Positions 45,757 to 57,800 of a DNA stretch of 64,000 bases are shown one piece after another. The stretch spans positions 5,989,570 through 6,053,569 of the forward strand of contig JBAIAC010000054.1 in the NCBI GenBank assembly GCA_037349315.1, read 5' to 3'. Position numbers and translations under genes: made by a program. The DNA comes from Chelydra serpentina. Taxonomy: Eukaryota > Chordata > Testudines > Chelydridae. A model generated the notes under the pieces. It was not told the origin of the DNA, ran no database searches, and was given only the letters and a program-made list of their open reading frames with translations. The first letter of the stretch is position 1; each line of letters starts with the position of its first letter.

Positions 45757-46446
45757 CAGTGGCGGATAATGATTTTGCCGCCCGTAGGCCCTGAAATAAT
45801 TGCTCCTCCCGACCCCACAGGAACTTGCTGTCGTTTTTTTGCAAATTCGTTTGAACTAAAATGAAACTCACTATCATTAACATAATTGAATATTTACAAG
45901 TTTTATTATAAATAAAATGACAAGTACAGCGTACCCTCGCTTGAACTCGCGTCTCTATGGCATGATTTCGCTTCTAGCGAAATGGATCCAAAACCCCGCG
46001 TTCAAGCAGGGGTGCGGCGTATATCAAATATTTATTTTTTATGTTATGTAGATACAATAAAAGTACGTGAGTAGTAAGTAGTTACATTTGTTTACGCCTA
46101 CACCTTTGAGCGGCAAAATTATTAATGAATTCTCTAGAATCCAAAGAAGTTGTTAGGTCCTTTTCAATTGTCAGGAGAGAAAGGGAGTTTAATTTTTCGT
46201 CACTAAGATTAGCCCTCAAATAGTTTGTCACCCTTTTTAATTCCGAAAATGATCGTTCCGCTGAATAGTTTGTAGCAGGTGTGCAAAGAACATTTGGAAG
46301 GCAATATCAATAATTGGATATACTGAATGAATATTTCAATTTCGAAGAAGGCTGCTATATCTTAACATTGACTTCTTTTCATTTTCAGGAATTTCGACAC
46401 CTGCCAAATATGATTGAAAATACGACTGATTCTTCTAAATCTCCCC
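45757..46446 (-). mobile_element. hAT transposon 3' end with transposase C-terminus
   Basis: The plus-strand edge CAGTGGCGG at 45757 is a hAT-like terminus. The minus strand encodes the hAT dimerisation domain (YSAERSFSELKRVTNYLR, then KLNSLSLLTIEKDL and FINNFAAQRCRRKQM), ending at TAA 46084-46082. Just upstream, DIAFQMF is in another frame, so a frameshift lies near 46275-46300. A minus-strand AATAAA at about 45906-45901 fits its polyadenylation signal. The 5' part of the transposon is missing; the element stops where the Maverick begins. Confidence 0.8.
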
Positions 46447-47355
46447 AGTAATATAAGGGTCCTACCATCAATCAAAGGTTAACACTACCCCTTGACCCCG
46501 TAAGCCCTACCCACCAGTCACTGGAAGTCCTACTCCATGGAGGTATTACTTCCGGGGTGAAGGGGGACACATGACCGCAAGCAAGGTGTGTCATATGACT
46601 CCTCTAAGAACTCCTCCCAATTTTCTCTATCAATAAGAATGGGTTTCGCCCTGATAGGACCGCCCCGAGAAGATTTGACCAAGCAGGGGGAGTTCCGGGG
46701 CTGGGTAACTTGTCCGGAAGTGGTTCGTGTGACTCCTCTAAGAACTCCTCCGACTGCCCTCTACCAATCAGGAGGGGTTTCAGCCACTGGGGACCATCCC
46801 AAGAGGAGATTTCACCAACTGGGGGGGAATTCTGGGGTGGGGTGACCCATCCGGAAGTGGTTCATGCGTGAGACCGCTCTAAGCACTCCTCCCACCGCCC
46901 AATACCGATCATGATGGATTTTGGCCGCAGAGGACCACCCCGAGAGGAGATTTGACCAATCAGGGGGAGTTCCAGGGCGGGGTGAACTGCCCAGAAGAGG
47001 GTCGTGTGACCCCTTTAAGAACTCTTCCAATGCCCTCTTCTAATCAGAGTGCAGCAGCATCACCCCACAAGGCCCAGCGCTGGGCATAGGAGGCCATCTC
47101 TTACCAAGAACACGTGTTTTAGAACTTGTGGAAAGGCTGAATGGAAACATGGACTCCTTTACCACCCCTGTGAGAACTTCACACTTTTTTTAGCCCCGAG
47201 GACCTTTGGACCCGTGTGGAGAAAGTGCTACAGCAGTGACAGTTCCAAGGAGGGCCCCTTGACTCAACCGTTGATGGATACGTCGGAACCCGACCCCGAA
47301 ACCAAAACCTTTATGAGGCATCCCGATGGGAAGTTGGGAGCTTTGGTAGGGTGAA
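46447..47355 (+). repeat. Left terminal inverted repeat of Maverick, with embedded frame
   Basis: Inverted counterpart of 50842-51841 (and 4211-5210). It contains the 122-136 bp array (46590-47045) and then an open frame 47049-47354 (101 codons) whose sequence parallels the minus-strand frame of the right end: TCFRTCGKAEWKHGLLYH, SDSSKEG, FMRHPDG. The left and right repeats differ at many bases, unlike copies A and B of the right repeat. Confidence 0.8.
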
Positions 47356-47480
47356 TCCTCTTTTTCAAGAGGCCAAAAGCATAGTAAACTTTAAATAGAA
47401 GACAGGTAACAGCTTGGCTTTCAGACCAGGATGCTCACACTTTACACAAACCAGCTCGAATACATTTTAAATGAAACAAG

Positions 47481-47897
47481 GCCATTGTTTCAGATGTGGA
47501 CACGCAATGGCAGGCAGATTTGGTGGATATGCACCGGTTCTTCAAACACAACAGCGGCTTGAAGTACATCTTACCGGTGATAGACATTCTATGCAAATGT
47601 GCCTGGGCTTTAGGCCTAAAAAAAGGCGAGTGGTGAGGTACCCTAGGCCTTTAAAGCTATTTTTAGCCAAGGTCGCGTGCCTCAAAAATTACACCAATCG
47701 GGGAAAAGAATTTTTAAACAAACCTTTAAGCATATTGTTAAAGCGGCATGAAGCCTTAACCAGGGGCCAGAGACCTGTAAACCGATTAAAAGATTACGAG
47801 GGTGAGATTACGAGTTACGGGATCTTTTTACCCTGAAGAATTACAAAAAGTTTTCCCCCCAAAACAGCAGCTCGAACTTTACACTACGGCTAATTAA
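47481..47897 (+). pseudogene. Maverick integrase (rve) fragments
   Basis: The frame 47481-47636 has QWQADLVDM, with the first catalytic aspartate region, and LPVIDILCKCAWA, ending at TGA. After a gap, another frame carries RGKEFLNKPLSILLKRHE, the segment after the second catalytic position, which here reads Asn (ACC AAT CGG) where Asp is usual. A further frame change near 47810-47830 leads to PEELQKV and TAA 47895-47897. So the gene has at least two frame breaks, a likely internal loss and a substituted active-site residue. Copy A shows only the last 71 bp. Confidence 0.75.
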
Positions 47898-48544
47898 GCC
47901 CTTGGATCTCCCGGGTGCCTGGGAGGTGGGGTTATGGAAATACAATACCCGCACAGCTGCAACACTATCAACGAAGACACCCCTTTTGAAATCACCTTTG
48001 GAGATATGGCGTAGAGTTTTATCCGACGACAAGGTTATTACGGGACCATACCTGAATTATTGGATCATATGAACAGTACTGTGGCATGTCATCCCGCACC
48101 GCCAGAGGTGGTCATCAACTACGACTCTGTGAGCAGAAAAGTTAGACTTCAATCCGCCGATTATACTTGTATGTTTACTACCAGCGGGGAGCTAGTAAAC
48201 GTTCTGGGTTTGGGACCCAAGCGCAGCATCCAAAAATTCCCCTTCTCGGCAGACATCACAGGGGAGTTTAATTCCTTGTATCTGTACATGGATCTTGTAG
48301 AACACCAGTTTGTGGGGGACTTTTCTGTTCCCCTATTTCGCTGTGTCCCTGTCCGAGGAAGGAACAACGAGTTTGTCACCATCGCCTACGATAAACCTCA
48401 TTACCTTCCTGTCAGAAAACACCACATCGATACCATCACCATTGAAATAAAGACAGATCAGAACAGAACAGATGCGTCTCATTTCTCTTTGGCAAGATGA
48501 ACATCAAGGTGCACTTGCATCCCCGGAGAGAGCGAGGTTTCTAA
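47898..48544 (+). pseudogene. Maverick penton-like minor capsid protein, broken, copy B
   Basis: Same layout and same frame breaks as 72-718. The central open stretch 48060-48500 differs from copy A by one residue (Glu here, Val there, in the RGRNN-x-FVT context). The shared breaks show that the gene was already dead before the duplication. Confidence 0.65.
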
Positions 48545-48557
48545 AAAGCAAAACGCT

Positions 48558-48859
48558 ATGGCGATCCTAAAAAAATACAGCGATCCCCCCATCTACAGGG
48601 ACTATTACAAAGCCCAGGCAGGATATGCCCTTCCTGGATATCATGGGACACCCGTGATATATGGGGCTGGCATGGATGGAGGAGGCTATTCCGTAGCCTC
48701 TTTCGAAAAGCCGTACTGCTTTTGAGGAGGGGGCTAAAGATTATTAAACCCCACGTAAAAACTGCCGCTCAAAACATAGCTAAAGACGTTGTAGGCCATG
48801 TCTCCCGCGCTGTTCTGGAGAAGGTGGGGAATACAGAAGAGGCGCTCTCCGCCTGGTAA
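48558..48859 (+). pseudogene. Maverick pX/core-like peptide, frameshifted, copy B
   Basis: Same two-frame structure as 732-1033: a Gly/Tyr-rich start, then an Arg-rich helix in the shifted frame, ending at TAA 48857-48859. Confidence 0.55.
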
Positions 48860-48880
48860 AAGAGAGATATTTTAATCAAC

Positions 48881-49048
48881 ACGGCTTTTGCTCACTGCGG
48901 GTCTGAAGAGTGCACCAAATCCGAACTAGGCTTGTTTCGAATAGCCCCTATGCAGACCAGCATTGAGAAAAGCATCTACATCGGGTTTGTGAACGTGGGC
49001 GTTTTCGCTCACAGTTTTCTCAGGGCTTGGTGTGGTGGTGGCCGCTGA
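48881..49048 (+). pseudogene. N-terminus of second Maverick capsid protein, copy B
   Basis: Same as 1055-1222, with the ACG at the start position and the same end of similarity. Confidence 0.6.
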
Positions 49049-49498
49049 GGAACTGGAGTTGTGTTTGCGTGGTTGTTTTTTACCACCAATTAGCAAAATA
49101 TATTTACCTGGCTTCATCCAGCCATCAGTCACTGATACTGGTGAATTTTTCTTTTCAGCTGTCTCTTCTTTTTCTTTTAAGCTTGTTTACCCTCTGGTCT
49201 AAGGGTCTCTCATGTTTTGACCGTACTGTGGAGCAGACAAGATTATTATTATAAATCACATTAAACTGTTTTGTAAACCACTTGAAAAACCCCCCCCACA
49301 CAACAAACCCACAAACATTTTTTTAAATACACCTCATTTGCAAAATAAAAACCAAATTGCTTTAAAATCAACTTTTAAAATCCAGTTTAACAGATATTTT
49401 GCACAGTAAAAAAAAACCACATTAGTTTGAAACACATCAGGTTGCAACCATATACTTTAAAAAAAAACAACCCCACCTATGTTTTACAGACACACATT

Positions 49499-49538
<40 letters not shown>

Positions 49539-50574
49539 TTAAGACACAGTTTGGAACAAAATACTTTTCAATAAACTCACATGCATTTAAAAGCCAATTG
49601 CAGAAAGTTACCTTCTACTACAGGATAAAGGGTTGCAGGCACATGCTTGTTCTGAGTCCCCTCATGTGTGTTTGAGCCTTTGGGTTAAAGAACAAGCAAA
49701 AATGTTAGTTAGTATTAACCCCAAATCCTTATACAACCTGTGTATTACCTGAAGTTATTAAGCACAACTACAGTTACAATGGTTTTTACCGTGGCCTAGT
49801 GATAAAGTGCAGTTTAAAGTTACTGGTTCCATGCTAGACAGATCACACTGCAATAAACATAGGCACCATTATTTACTAAGACAGCATGGCCAAAGAGTGA
49901 TATTATATAATATATATTTTCAGTTTTAAAAACAGGGAGCAGACCTCCTCTTGCAGTCCAGCAGCCATTCAAGAGAGTTTCTGTTCTCCAAAATACCTAC
50001 GGTTTTTATACCCTTTGTTTCAAACAGACTTCAAAATAGTAGTTAGCAGGTTGATTTGATGGCTACAACTCTGAAATAATAAATACTTAAGGACTTTACG
50101 CTCCCCTCCCTAACATTCCCTTTTGTGATCTGGGGTGAGGGAATTTAGCTGTCTGCACAACTGAGCTGCTTTTGGCTACATGTTTTTTCTTTTAGTTAAA
50201 ATCCATTTTTCTGTAGGACCTTCTTACAGTATTAAACAGGAAATCACCAATCCTTAATGTAACTGTACCCATTTCCAAGTGGGGACCCTTTGCAGATATC
50301 AATAAATGTCTTTGGGGCTTGTTTTTTTAAACATGTTTCTTTCATGCTCAAAGTTTGGGGTGGGGGTTTGAAATAAAATGGTTGTATCACAGTCATAATA
50401 AGCACCCATAGCTTTTAAATGTTTGATTGTCTTTAAAGCAAATGCTTGTTCTAAAGTATGGTGAAGGTTTGTGAACCCCTGAAACATTTCCGTTTTGGGT
50501 TAGACACTCGTGTTTGGTTTTTTTGGGGGGTGTAAATATATTATTTTAAACTTTTAATGGTTTGGAATTGCTAG
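49049..50574. other. AT-rich Maverick interior, copy B
   Basis: Matches 1223-2744. The CA microsatellite at 49503-49534 is longer than in copy A and replaces its GA-rich end. Confidence 0.5.
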
Positions 50575-50775
50575 AGTGACCCATAGCATTCAAACAACTC
50601 CTGGGTCACATTTAAATTGTCCAATAGCGTTCTACCAACTCCTGGGGTCATATTTAAACAGTCCAATAGAGTTCTGCCAACTCCTGGGTCATTTTAACTG
50701 TCCAATAGTGCTCTACCAACTCCAGGGATTATATTTAAACTATCCAATAGCATCTGCGAATTCCTGAGGTTTTAT
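50575..50775 (+). repeat. Tandem 38-43 bp CCAAT/TATTTAAA repeats, copy B
   Basis: Same array as 2745-2945 with one visible substitution in the first unit (CACATTTAAA). Confidence 0.85.
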
Positions 50776-50841
50776 TTCATTTCATATTATCAGAACTGAC
50801 CCACCCACCTCCCTCATCAGCGACCGTCGCTTCTTAATCAT

Positions 50842-51841
50842 TCATTTACCCGAGCGAAGTGTTTTCCGTTCACCTTGTCCACCGGTGACTCCCCCCAAGC
50901 CATGATCGCCTTCCTCCTCCAGGGTGTTGGCTGACGAGGGGCCACCATGCTCATCGGGGTGTCTCATGAGCGGTTGGGCTTCGAGTTCGGGTGCTGGCAT
51001 ATCAATCAATGGCTGGGCCAAAGGGATCCTCTCGGCTGCTCCCTCATGCTCCTCGGAACTGTCGCTGATGTAGCGCTTTCTCTGCGGATGGTCGAAAACC
51101 TTTGGGGTAAAACAAAGTCTGAAGTTGTCACGGGAGTGGTAAAGGAGTCCATGTTTCCTCTCAGCCTTTCCACAATTTCTAAAACACGTGTCCTTGGTAA
51201 GAGATGGCCTCGTCTGCCCGGCGCTGGGCCTCATGGGGTGATGGTGCTGAACTCTGATTGGCAGAGGGCTTTGGGAGGAGTTCTTAGTGGAGACATACGA
51301 CCCTCTCCTGGGCGGTTCACCCCATTCCAGAACCTGCCCTATTTTGGTCAAATCTCCTTTCGTGGAGGTCCTCTGTGGCTGAAATCCATCGCGACTGGTA
51401 GAGGGTGGTGGGAGAAGTTCTTAGAGTGGTCAAACGAACCACTTCCAGACAGGTCACCCAACCCCAGAATTCTCCCCCAATTAATGAAATCTCCTCTTGG
51501 GATGGTTCCCAGCAGCTGAAACCCCTCCTGATTGGCAGAGGGAGGTCCGAGGAATTCTTAGAGGGGTCACACGAACCACTTCTGGACAGGTCACCCCACC
51601 CCGGAACTCCCCCTGATCGGTCAAATCTTCTCTCGGGGCGGTAACCCATTCTGATTGGTAGAAAACAGTGGGAGGAGTTTTTAGAGGTGTCACATGACAC
51701 ACATTGCTTCCGGCCATGTGTCTGCCTTGACCCCAGAAGTAATGCCCCCATGGGGTGGGACTTCCGGTAATTGGTGGTCAGTGCTTACGGGATCAAGTGG
51801 TGGGGTTAACCTTGGATTGATGGTAGGGCACTTATACTACT
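50842..51841 (-). repeat. Right terminal inverted repeat of Maverick, copy B
   Basis: Near-identical to 4211-5210. It includes the minus-strand 169-codon frame (50842-51351) and the 122-136 bp array. The next frame downstream on that strand is lost here because of the deletion at about 50814. Confidence 0.82.
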
Positions 51842-52480
51842 AGATACATCATTCTAGAGGACAAAGCCCTTTGTATCTTGCAGCTGGCTCATGGCGACTG
51901 CAACAGTCAGGCAGTTCTCACATGCACATGGTAACTGTGGCCTTCTGGCTTCGGGTCACCACTTTCATTCCATCAGTCAAAAACGTGAGTTCTGCTGGAC
52001 CCTGCTTTGCTGCTATTGCAGATATGAGAGAGCAACCGGCTCACAGACCCTGAGTCCTCTTAGCAGTCACCTGAGCCAGGCATTTCTAGCCTTCTCCTGG
52101 GAGGATCCCTGGCCACAGGTTTGGGACTTCACAGAAACAATTGGACTTCTTCCTTCAATTCCCTGCCTTGGCAGCAACCTCGGCATTGGTGGCATCTCCG
52201 TCTCTCCTGCTCTCTGCCTGCGGCACACAATAGTTCAGCCTCCTGAGGACCAGAGGGGTATTTCTAATAGCCTGTGATATACTGGAAACTATGACATACT
52301 TGTCCATAAAATGAATTCTTCTAAATCTGTCTGTTGTGAGACTGTCTGGGGTTTGGTCTACTGAGCTGTAAATGAATGAGGCTATTTTGGGGTTTGCTAC
52401 TTAATATATTGTTTGATACTATCTCATCTAATAAAAACACTGTCTGCTTGTTTTTAATATACCTGAGTGTGCTTATCGCT
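51842..52480. other. Flank of the Maverick, copy B; no gene
   Basis: Matches 5211-5861 but has a single TTAATATACCTGAGTGTGC unit and a few extra bases next to the MITE. Confidence 0.6.
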
Positions 52481-52687
52481 AGAGCCCGGCAAATCTGCGG
52501 TTATCCACTTTATATCCGCAGATATCTGCCTCCATGGATACAGTTGTATAGTTTACCATCTTTGCAGATCGCGGATCAGATGCGGATCCAAATGTTTGTA
52601 TGTGCGCAGAGCTCTACCAGTGAGGTAGGATGTGGATACATATAAAAGGGGATGCAGATCCAAATTTCTGTATCGCCGCAGGGCTCC
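52481..52687. mobile_element. hAT-like MITE, copy B
   Basis: Same 207-bp element as 5862-6068. Confidence 0.55.
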
Positions 52688-53861
52688 AATTATCACTGCA
52701 GCTTTATCCAATCAATAGCGGCCCTCGGACGAACTACTTTACCTCCAGAGATGCGTCAGTTTGATGGACGGATACTGGAAAGTATTTTTCTGGGTCAAAG
52801 CAAAACTACTCAGTACTTCAGCATCATGGAGTATCCGCTCGCACTCCCGATTCCCTTTCTTTATCTGATCCCAAAGTAGGAGAAAACAGGTTTTTAGGAA
52901 GAGCTATATCAGGGGAGATTTTTGCCATCTGTAGCAAAACATTAGATCAGGCATTGGGATGGAGACAGTATCTATTATGTATTCACCAATAGCAATGAGA
53001 TTCTCTTTTCCTTGAGGGTACCTTCTCCAGAGCCCCTCCCACTCGAACAGCAGAGATTACAGGAGCTCAGAAATTAGCTAGCTGCGCTGAAAGATGGTAC
53101 TTCCCACAATGCTCTGTTAATCGACAGCAGCACCCAATGGTGCCGTGTCAGTTTTGGAAACAAGGGGGTTTGGGTGGCAGCCTCCCTGTACCATGTTACA
53201 GAGATCAGGCAGAGACACACTCAATTGAGGGCCAAATGCCCCTTCCTACTATGGGGAAAATCCCCCAGTGGCTCAGCCATCAACCCGAGATCCAATGAGC
53301 AGCTTCAGCTTATCTCTGGCTCAGACAAGAGCATCCCTCTTGTTTTCAAACACAGTTCAAAGAGACCCTGTCAACTAATTTAAAGCTGAGACTTAAGGCC
53401 TGTAATGAAGAAAACCTGAATTAAGCAAAAGCAGTGCTAAAAACCCCAACCCACCAATGCTGGGTCAGTGCAGGAGACCTAGAAAGCGGAACCGCCTGGA
53501 AACAGGGTGTGTCTACACTGGAACAAGGCTAACAGAAATGGCATTCAAATGGACCACCTGCCGGAGTCTTGTCTACACTAGGGCTCAAGCCAATGGGAGT
53601 TTTCTGTTAATTTTCCTGGTGCAGCCAGAGCACCCATCACTGTAGCACGTAGGGCTCTGTGCTGATAACTTACATTGGACTAACTGGGAAAATGACCTGG
53701 GCTCACAGCTTTAGAGAATCACAAGGTCTGACTATGGGCTGACTATGGAGTTCAATTGCACCTGCACCAAGGGAGTGTTTCCTACTGGTCAGAGTTAACA
53801 GTGAGCTAGATAGTTTCCACCCACTGTCTTATCTCCCCTTCCATCCCGGACAAGTGGTAAC
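52688..53861. other. Non-coding, copy B of 6069-7242
   Basis: No gene recognised. Confidence 0.5.
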
Positions 53862-53980
53862 CTGGGTCGGGGTCGTATAAGTGCCATTGTGCAGCTCCAG
53901 GAACAGTTCTCCTATCCAGGTAAACAGCTGGGTCTTCTCCTTCTCCAGCACGGAGAAAAACCGGTCAGGGGTGGACATCC
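53862..53980 (-). pseudogene. Isolated MAN2C1-like GH38 exon, copy B
   Basis: Same 119-bp exon, borders and reading frame as 7243-7361. Confidence 0.6.
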
Positions 53981-54018
53981 CTATGCGGGAGAAATGCAGA
54001 TAGTGACAAGACAGGCTT

Positions 54019-54437
54019 AGCAGCTGCTGCTGGCCCCGCAGACACGCAGAGCAGCGCGGACACGGGCCGAGCCACAGCTCCGGAGTCCGGCAGCCGGCGA
54101 GCCTGAACCACTGCGCTACTGCGCGTGTGCAGTGCCAGAGTGCAGCCTCCCGGCCAGTGGGGTGTGAGCTCCCCGGGGGCGGGGCCTGGCTCCCGCCTCC
54201 CTGTCGCCTAGCAACGGGCAATCCGGGCTCCGCCTCTGTTCCCTCGTCCCAGATTCCTGGCCCGGGCTCCCCCCTACTGCCCCCATGCGGCTGCTGCAGG
54301 GAAAGAGTGGGGCGCACACCACATCGGGGTCCCTCGCCCTGCTCTGGCGAAGGGCCCGGCTGTGAACAGGGTCAGGGTCAGCCCCGGGATTGCCGTGGGA
54401 GCCAGGCCCTGCTGTGCCGCAGGCTCCCAGGGCCACG
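54019..54437 (+). promoter_or_regulatory. CpG-rich promoter-like island with GC box and X-box, copy B
   Basis: The X-box GTCGCCTAGCAAC (54203-54215), the GC box (54175-54185) and the donor after 54437 are all retained, as in copy A. Confidence 0.45.
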
Positions 54438-54675
54438 GTGAGCCAGTCACACTGGGGCCCAGATCCTCACGGGTTTAGGCGCCGAAATCCCACTGAAGTC
54501 CTACCTTCTCTGTGCCTTGGTTCCCCACCCCTGCAATGGGGGTTACAGCTCTGCCCTGCCTCCCAGTGGTGGTGTGAGGATAAAGGCCTTAAAGATTGGG
54601 AGGTGGTCAGCTCCGACAGTGATGGGGCCACAGGAGTACCTAAACCGGACTAGAAACGGGCAGAGATATGAAAAC

Positions 54676-54678
54676 ATA

Positions 54679-54718
<40 letters not shown>

Positions 54719-54800
54719 ACGCATACACACACATGCACACACACACACATAAACAGAACCATGCAGGGTAATGTATGTTATAAAACACACACACACACAA
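54676..54800. repeat. CA microsatellite tract, copy B
   Basis: Shorter than in copy A, with one spacer unit instead of two. Confidence 0.95.
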
Positions 54801-57800
54801 CTAGCCCATGGAGTAGGCTGAACTTGTTCCTGTCACTCTCATTCCACCAGCATTTGTCACACTCCCTTGTTGATCTTGTTTTAAATCAGGCCCCGTCCCT
54901 GCAAACACTGGCCAGGATTCCACAAGCGGCCCTGCGCACTCGAGTCCTTGCAGCTGCCAGGAGCTCCATGGAAGCCAAGGAGGGTCTGCCACATGCATGC
55001 AGGGATCCACCGAGGTGACCCGCTTGTGGGATTCTGTCACTTCTGCATGAGTTTGCTCATGTGAATAGTCTAATTGACTTCACTGGGGTCTGCACGTGCA
55101 CAAAACTCCTTCCATGTGGATCAGTTAGAGGATCGGTGGCTTTGTCCACCAAAACTTGTCACAGGGGTCCAGCCACATTCATCTCATTGTAAAACTGGGA
55201 CCTTTGAAAGAATACGACTTTTTCATCTCAGCATTTGCAAACATCTCCTTTTAATGTGCTACTTTATAGTCATCACTGCATGCCAGAGAGCTGATTAATC
55301 CATTTTAATTAGTGATAGCACTGGGACTTCTACTGAATTTGACCCATTGCATGGCAATTTTACACCTTCCAATATTTGTAGTCATACCACTGTGTTGTCA
55401 CTGTTACATCAGCTGCATTGTGAATGAGTCACAGCTAGAAAGGGAACCCCATTTCAAACACTGTCAGGCTCAAACCCAGCCAGCAGCTCCGTGTAGGTGA
55501 ACGCCTGCAGTCTTCGGTGAGCTTCATCCTAAGGGCAGTGAGTCACCCACAATGATCAGCTCGTAAGATCGGGGCCTTCGTTGTGACAACTTCTCTGGTG
55601 ATCAGAACGGTTGCTGAAAACATTCCCAGAAGTGCGAGCAGCCAAAGAAGGTTGAACTCAATCATTTATTAAAATCTACACTCTCCATCTCCACTTCAAG
55701 GAATCACTTCTGCAAATGTGCTCAATAGACATCCACATTGTCCCCTAGGAGTTTAATAAGCATGGGCTATTATGGGGCTAGAAATCAGACGAGGGCAGTC
55801 ATTTACAGACTCTCTGGAAGAGAAGAATTTGGGCCCTGTCAATTTCCCATGTTGCAGAATTTGGCTGCCAGAAAGTAGCAGAGTACAGAAAGTTCCACGC
55901 CGCCGTTTCTTCTTCTCTCCATTCACTCCTACGGCACCGTCATCTTTTGTCCAATGAGGGTTTTGATCTGACCTGAATTGTTTACAGGATGCAGTTTCTT
56001 GGGATTCTGCGGCTAAAATCATCCCTCTCAGCCCCATGGTCAAACCCATGGTAGAAAGCTCTGCGGGAGGAAATCTCCATGAGGAGACCATAGCTGAGAT
56101 ACCTGAAGACAGGTGGACAGGAAGAAGTGAGCTTCACCACATGGCTGCCACATCCACCATCTCCTAGGGACCTCAGGATCCACCATAATGCTGTTGGGCC
56201 TTCATGATCCTGATCCTGAGAAATGTCCTGTCCAGACCAGGCGTGCGAGAGAGGGACACAGATGACACTGCCACCTCCACTGGCTCCGGCCAAATCCCAA
56301 GCACCACCTGAGATGTAAGACTTTGGTTCCTGCTCTCAACACCGCCCCCACCTTTGTGTGTCATTTTCCTTCCCTCCCATTTCTCCTCTTTCTTCTCCTT
56401 CTCCTTTTGCTTCTGTTTAGTAAGAGTCTGGCTGAGCTGGCCAAGACTGCATATTTTGCAACACTGCTGGGATCCTGCGACTAAAGAGGCAGCGAAAAGC
56501 AATGTTCTAAGCAGCCCAATGCTGGTACACGTTTGCCAGGGCTCAGGCTGTTGGCTGATCGGACCGTGTGCGGCTGTGCCTTTAGTTCGCCAGCAGTAAG
56601 GCTGCAAGTGAAAGTCAACACCAGAGACTGAAGCTGCTTTTTCAATCTTGCCCTTGTTGTGTGTTTTTGGCTTATTCTGTCTTTTCGAAACAGCATCCGT
56701 CTGCAACAACAGATCCAGCCCATCTCAGCTAACTCCTTCTCTTTACCAAAAACAACCAACCAAAAGCAAACAATAACCCCCAAATAACAAAGGGCAAAAC
56801 AAAGGATGGTTATTACCATCTTTAATACCATCAAAGAGACCTTCAGACAGGGCTTTTCCCTTCGAAAAACTCTTCTAGCAAAAGACTATTGTTAAAACAA
56901 AAGACTCACTCAAGATGCTACATTTCAAACGCTTCAACTGTTTCCTTCTTGTTCCCTGTCTTTAATAAAAGGTTACAAAGATTTTTAACAGGGTGTTTGC
57001 TGTGGGACTGAGCAGACCAATGTCTGTGTGTTCCAAAATCCCAAGCCTTGTTTCACTGTTTAGCGCTGTACAGTGGCAGGGGTCGTGTTAACACCTTTCA
57101 ATCTCTAGGCCAATTTATATCATTACAACGAATACAAAAACCTCCCAGGCTATGGCTGCCTCTCTCCCCCCATCTCATACTGGCCCTTGGGATGGCTGCA
57201 TTGCCCAGCTGCCCCACACCCTCCCCTCCTAGTGCCGGTCCCGCAGCCACCCTCCTCTCCATCCACCCCACGGTCTCAACCTTGGGGTCAGCTACCACTC
57301 TGCCCCTCCTTCTCCCCCTTCCACCACCCCACATCCAGGCTGCTGCCCAATCTTGCCAGACCTTCCTTTACCATGTCTCTACAAACCCCCTTGTCCTCTC
57401 CAGCCCACCGGCTCCAGGCCTTGATCACCCATCTCATTAACTCTTCCCTCCCCCTGCATCTCATCTCATTCCCCTTCAGAGCCCGCTGTTAAATCATCTT
57501 CTCACCCGTCAGATCAGCCCATTCCGATCCCTCCCCTGGCTCTCTCGCAGGTCCTACGCTAGCGCTAGCAAATTCCCCAAAACTGCATCTCTCAGGGCCA
57601 CCCAAACCACGTGCGAATTCGGCAAATCCTTTCAGCCACCCACAACAAGGGAATGTTTTGTTTTGAAAGGCAAACCAGTCTGTTTGGACCATTCCACAGC
57701 AAAACGTTGTCACTTTTCATTTTGAAATTGAGGCAACTTTAAAAAAAAGTGGAGGCTGAAAAACACCCACAAACAACCTGCAATGAAAAACCATAATAAT

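Larger units (their letters stand above)
46447..51841 (+). mobile_element. Maverick/Polinton remnant, copy B, both ends visible
   Basis: A 5.4-kb derivative: left terminal repeat, integrase fragments, penton-like and pX-like capsid-region genes, start of a second capsid gene, AT-rich interior, CCAAT repeats, then the right terminal repeat with its minus-strand frame. Both termini read AGTA(A/G)TATAAG inward. No matching target duplication flanks it (CTCCCC on the left, AGATAC on the right), which suggests rearrangement at one end. PolB, ATPase and protease are absent. Confidence 0.82.
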
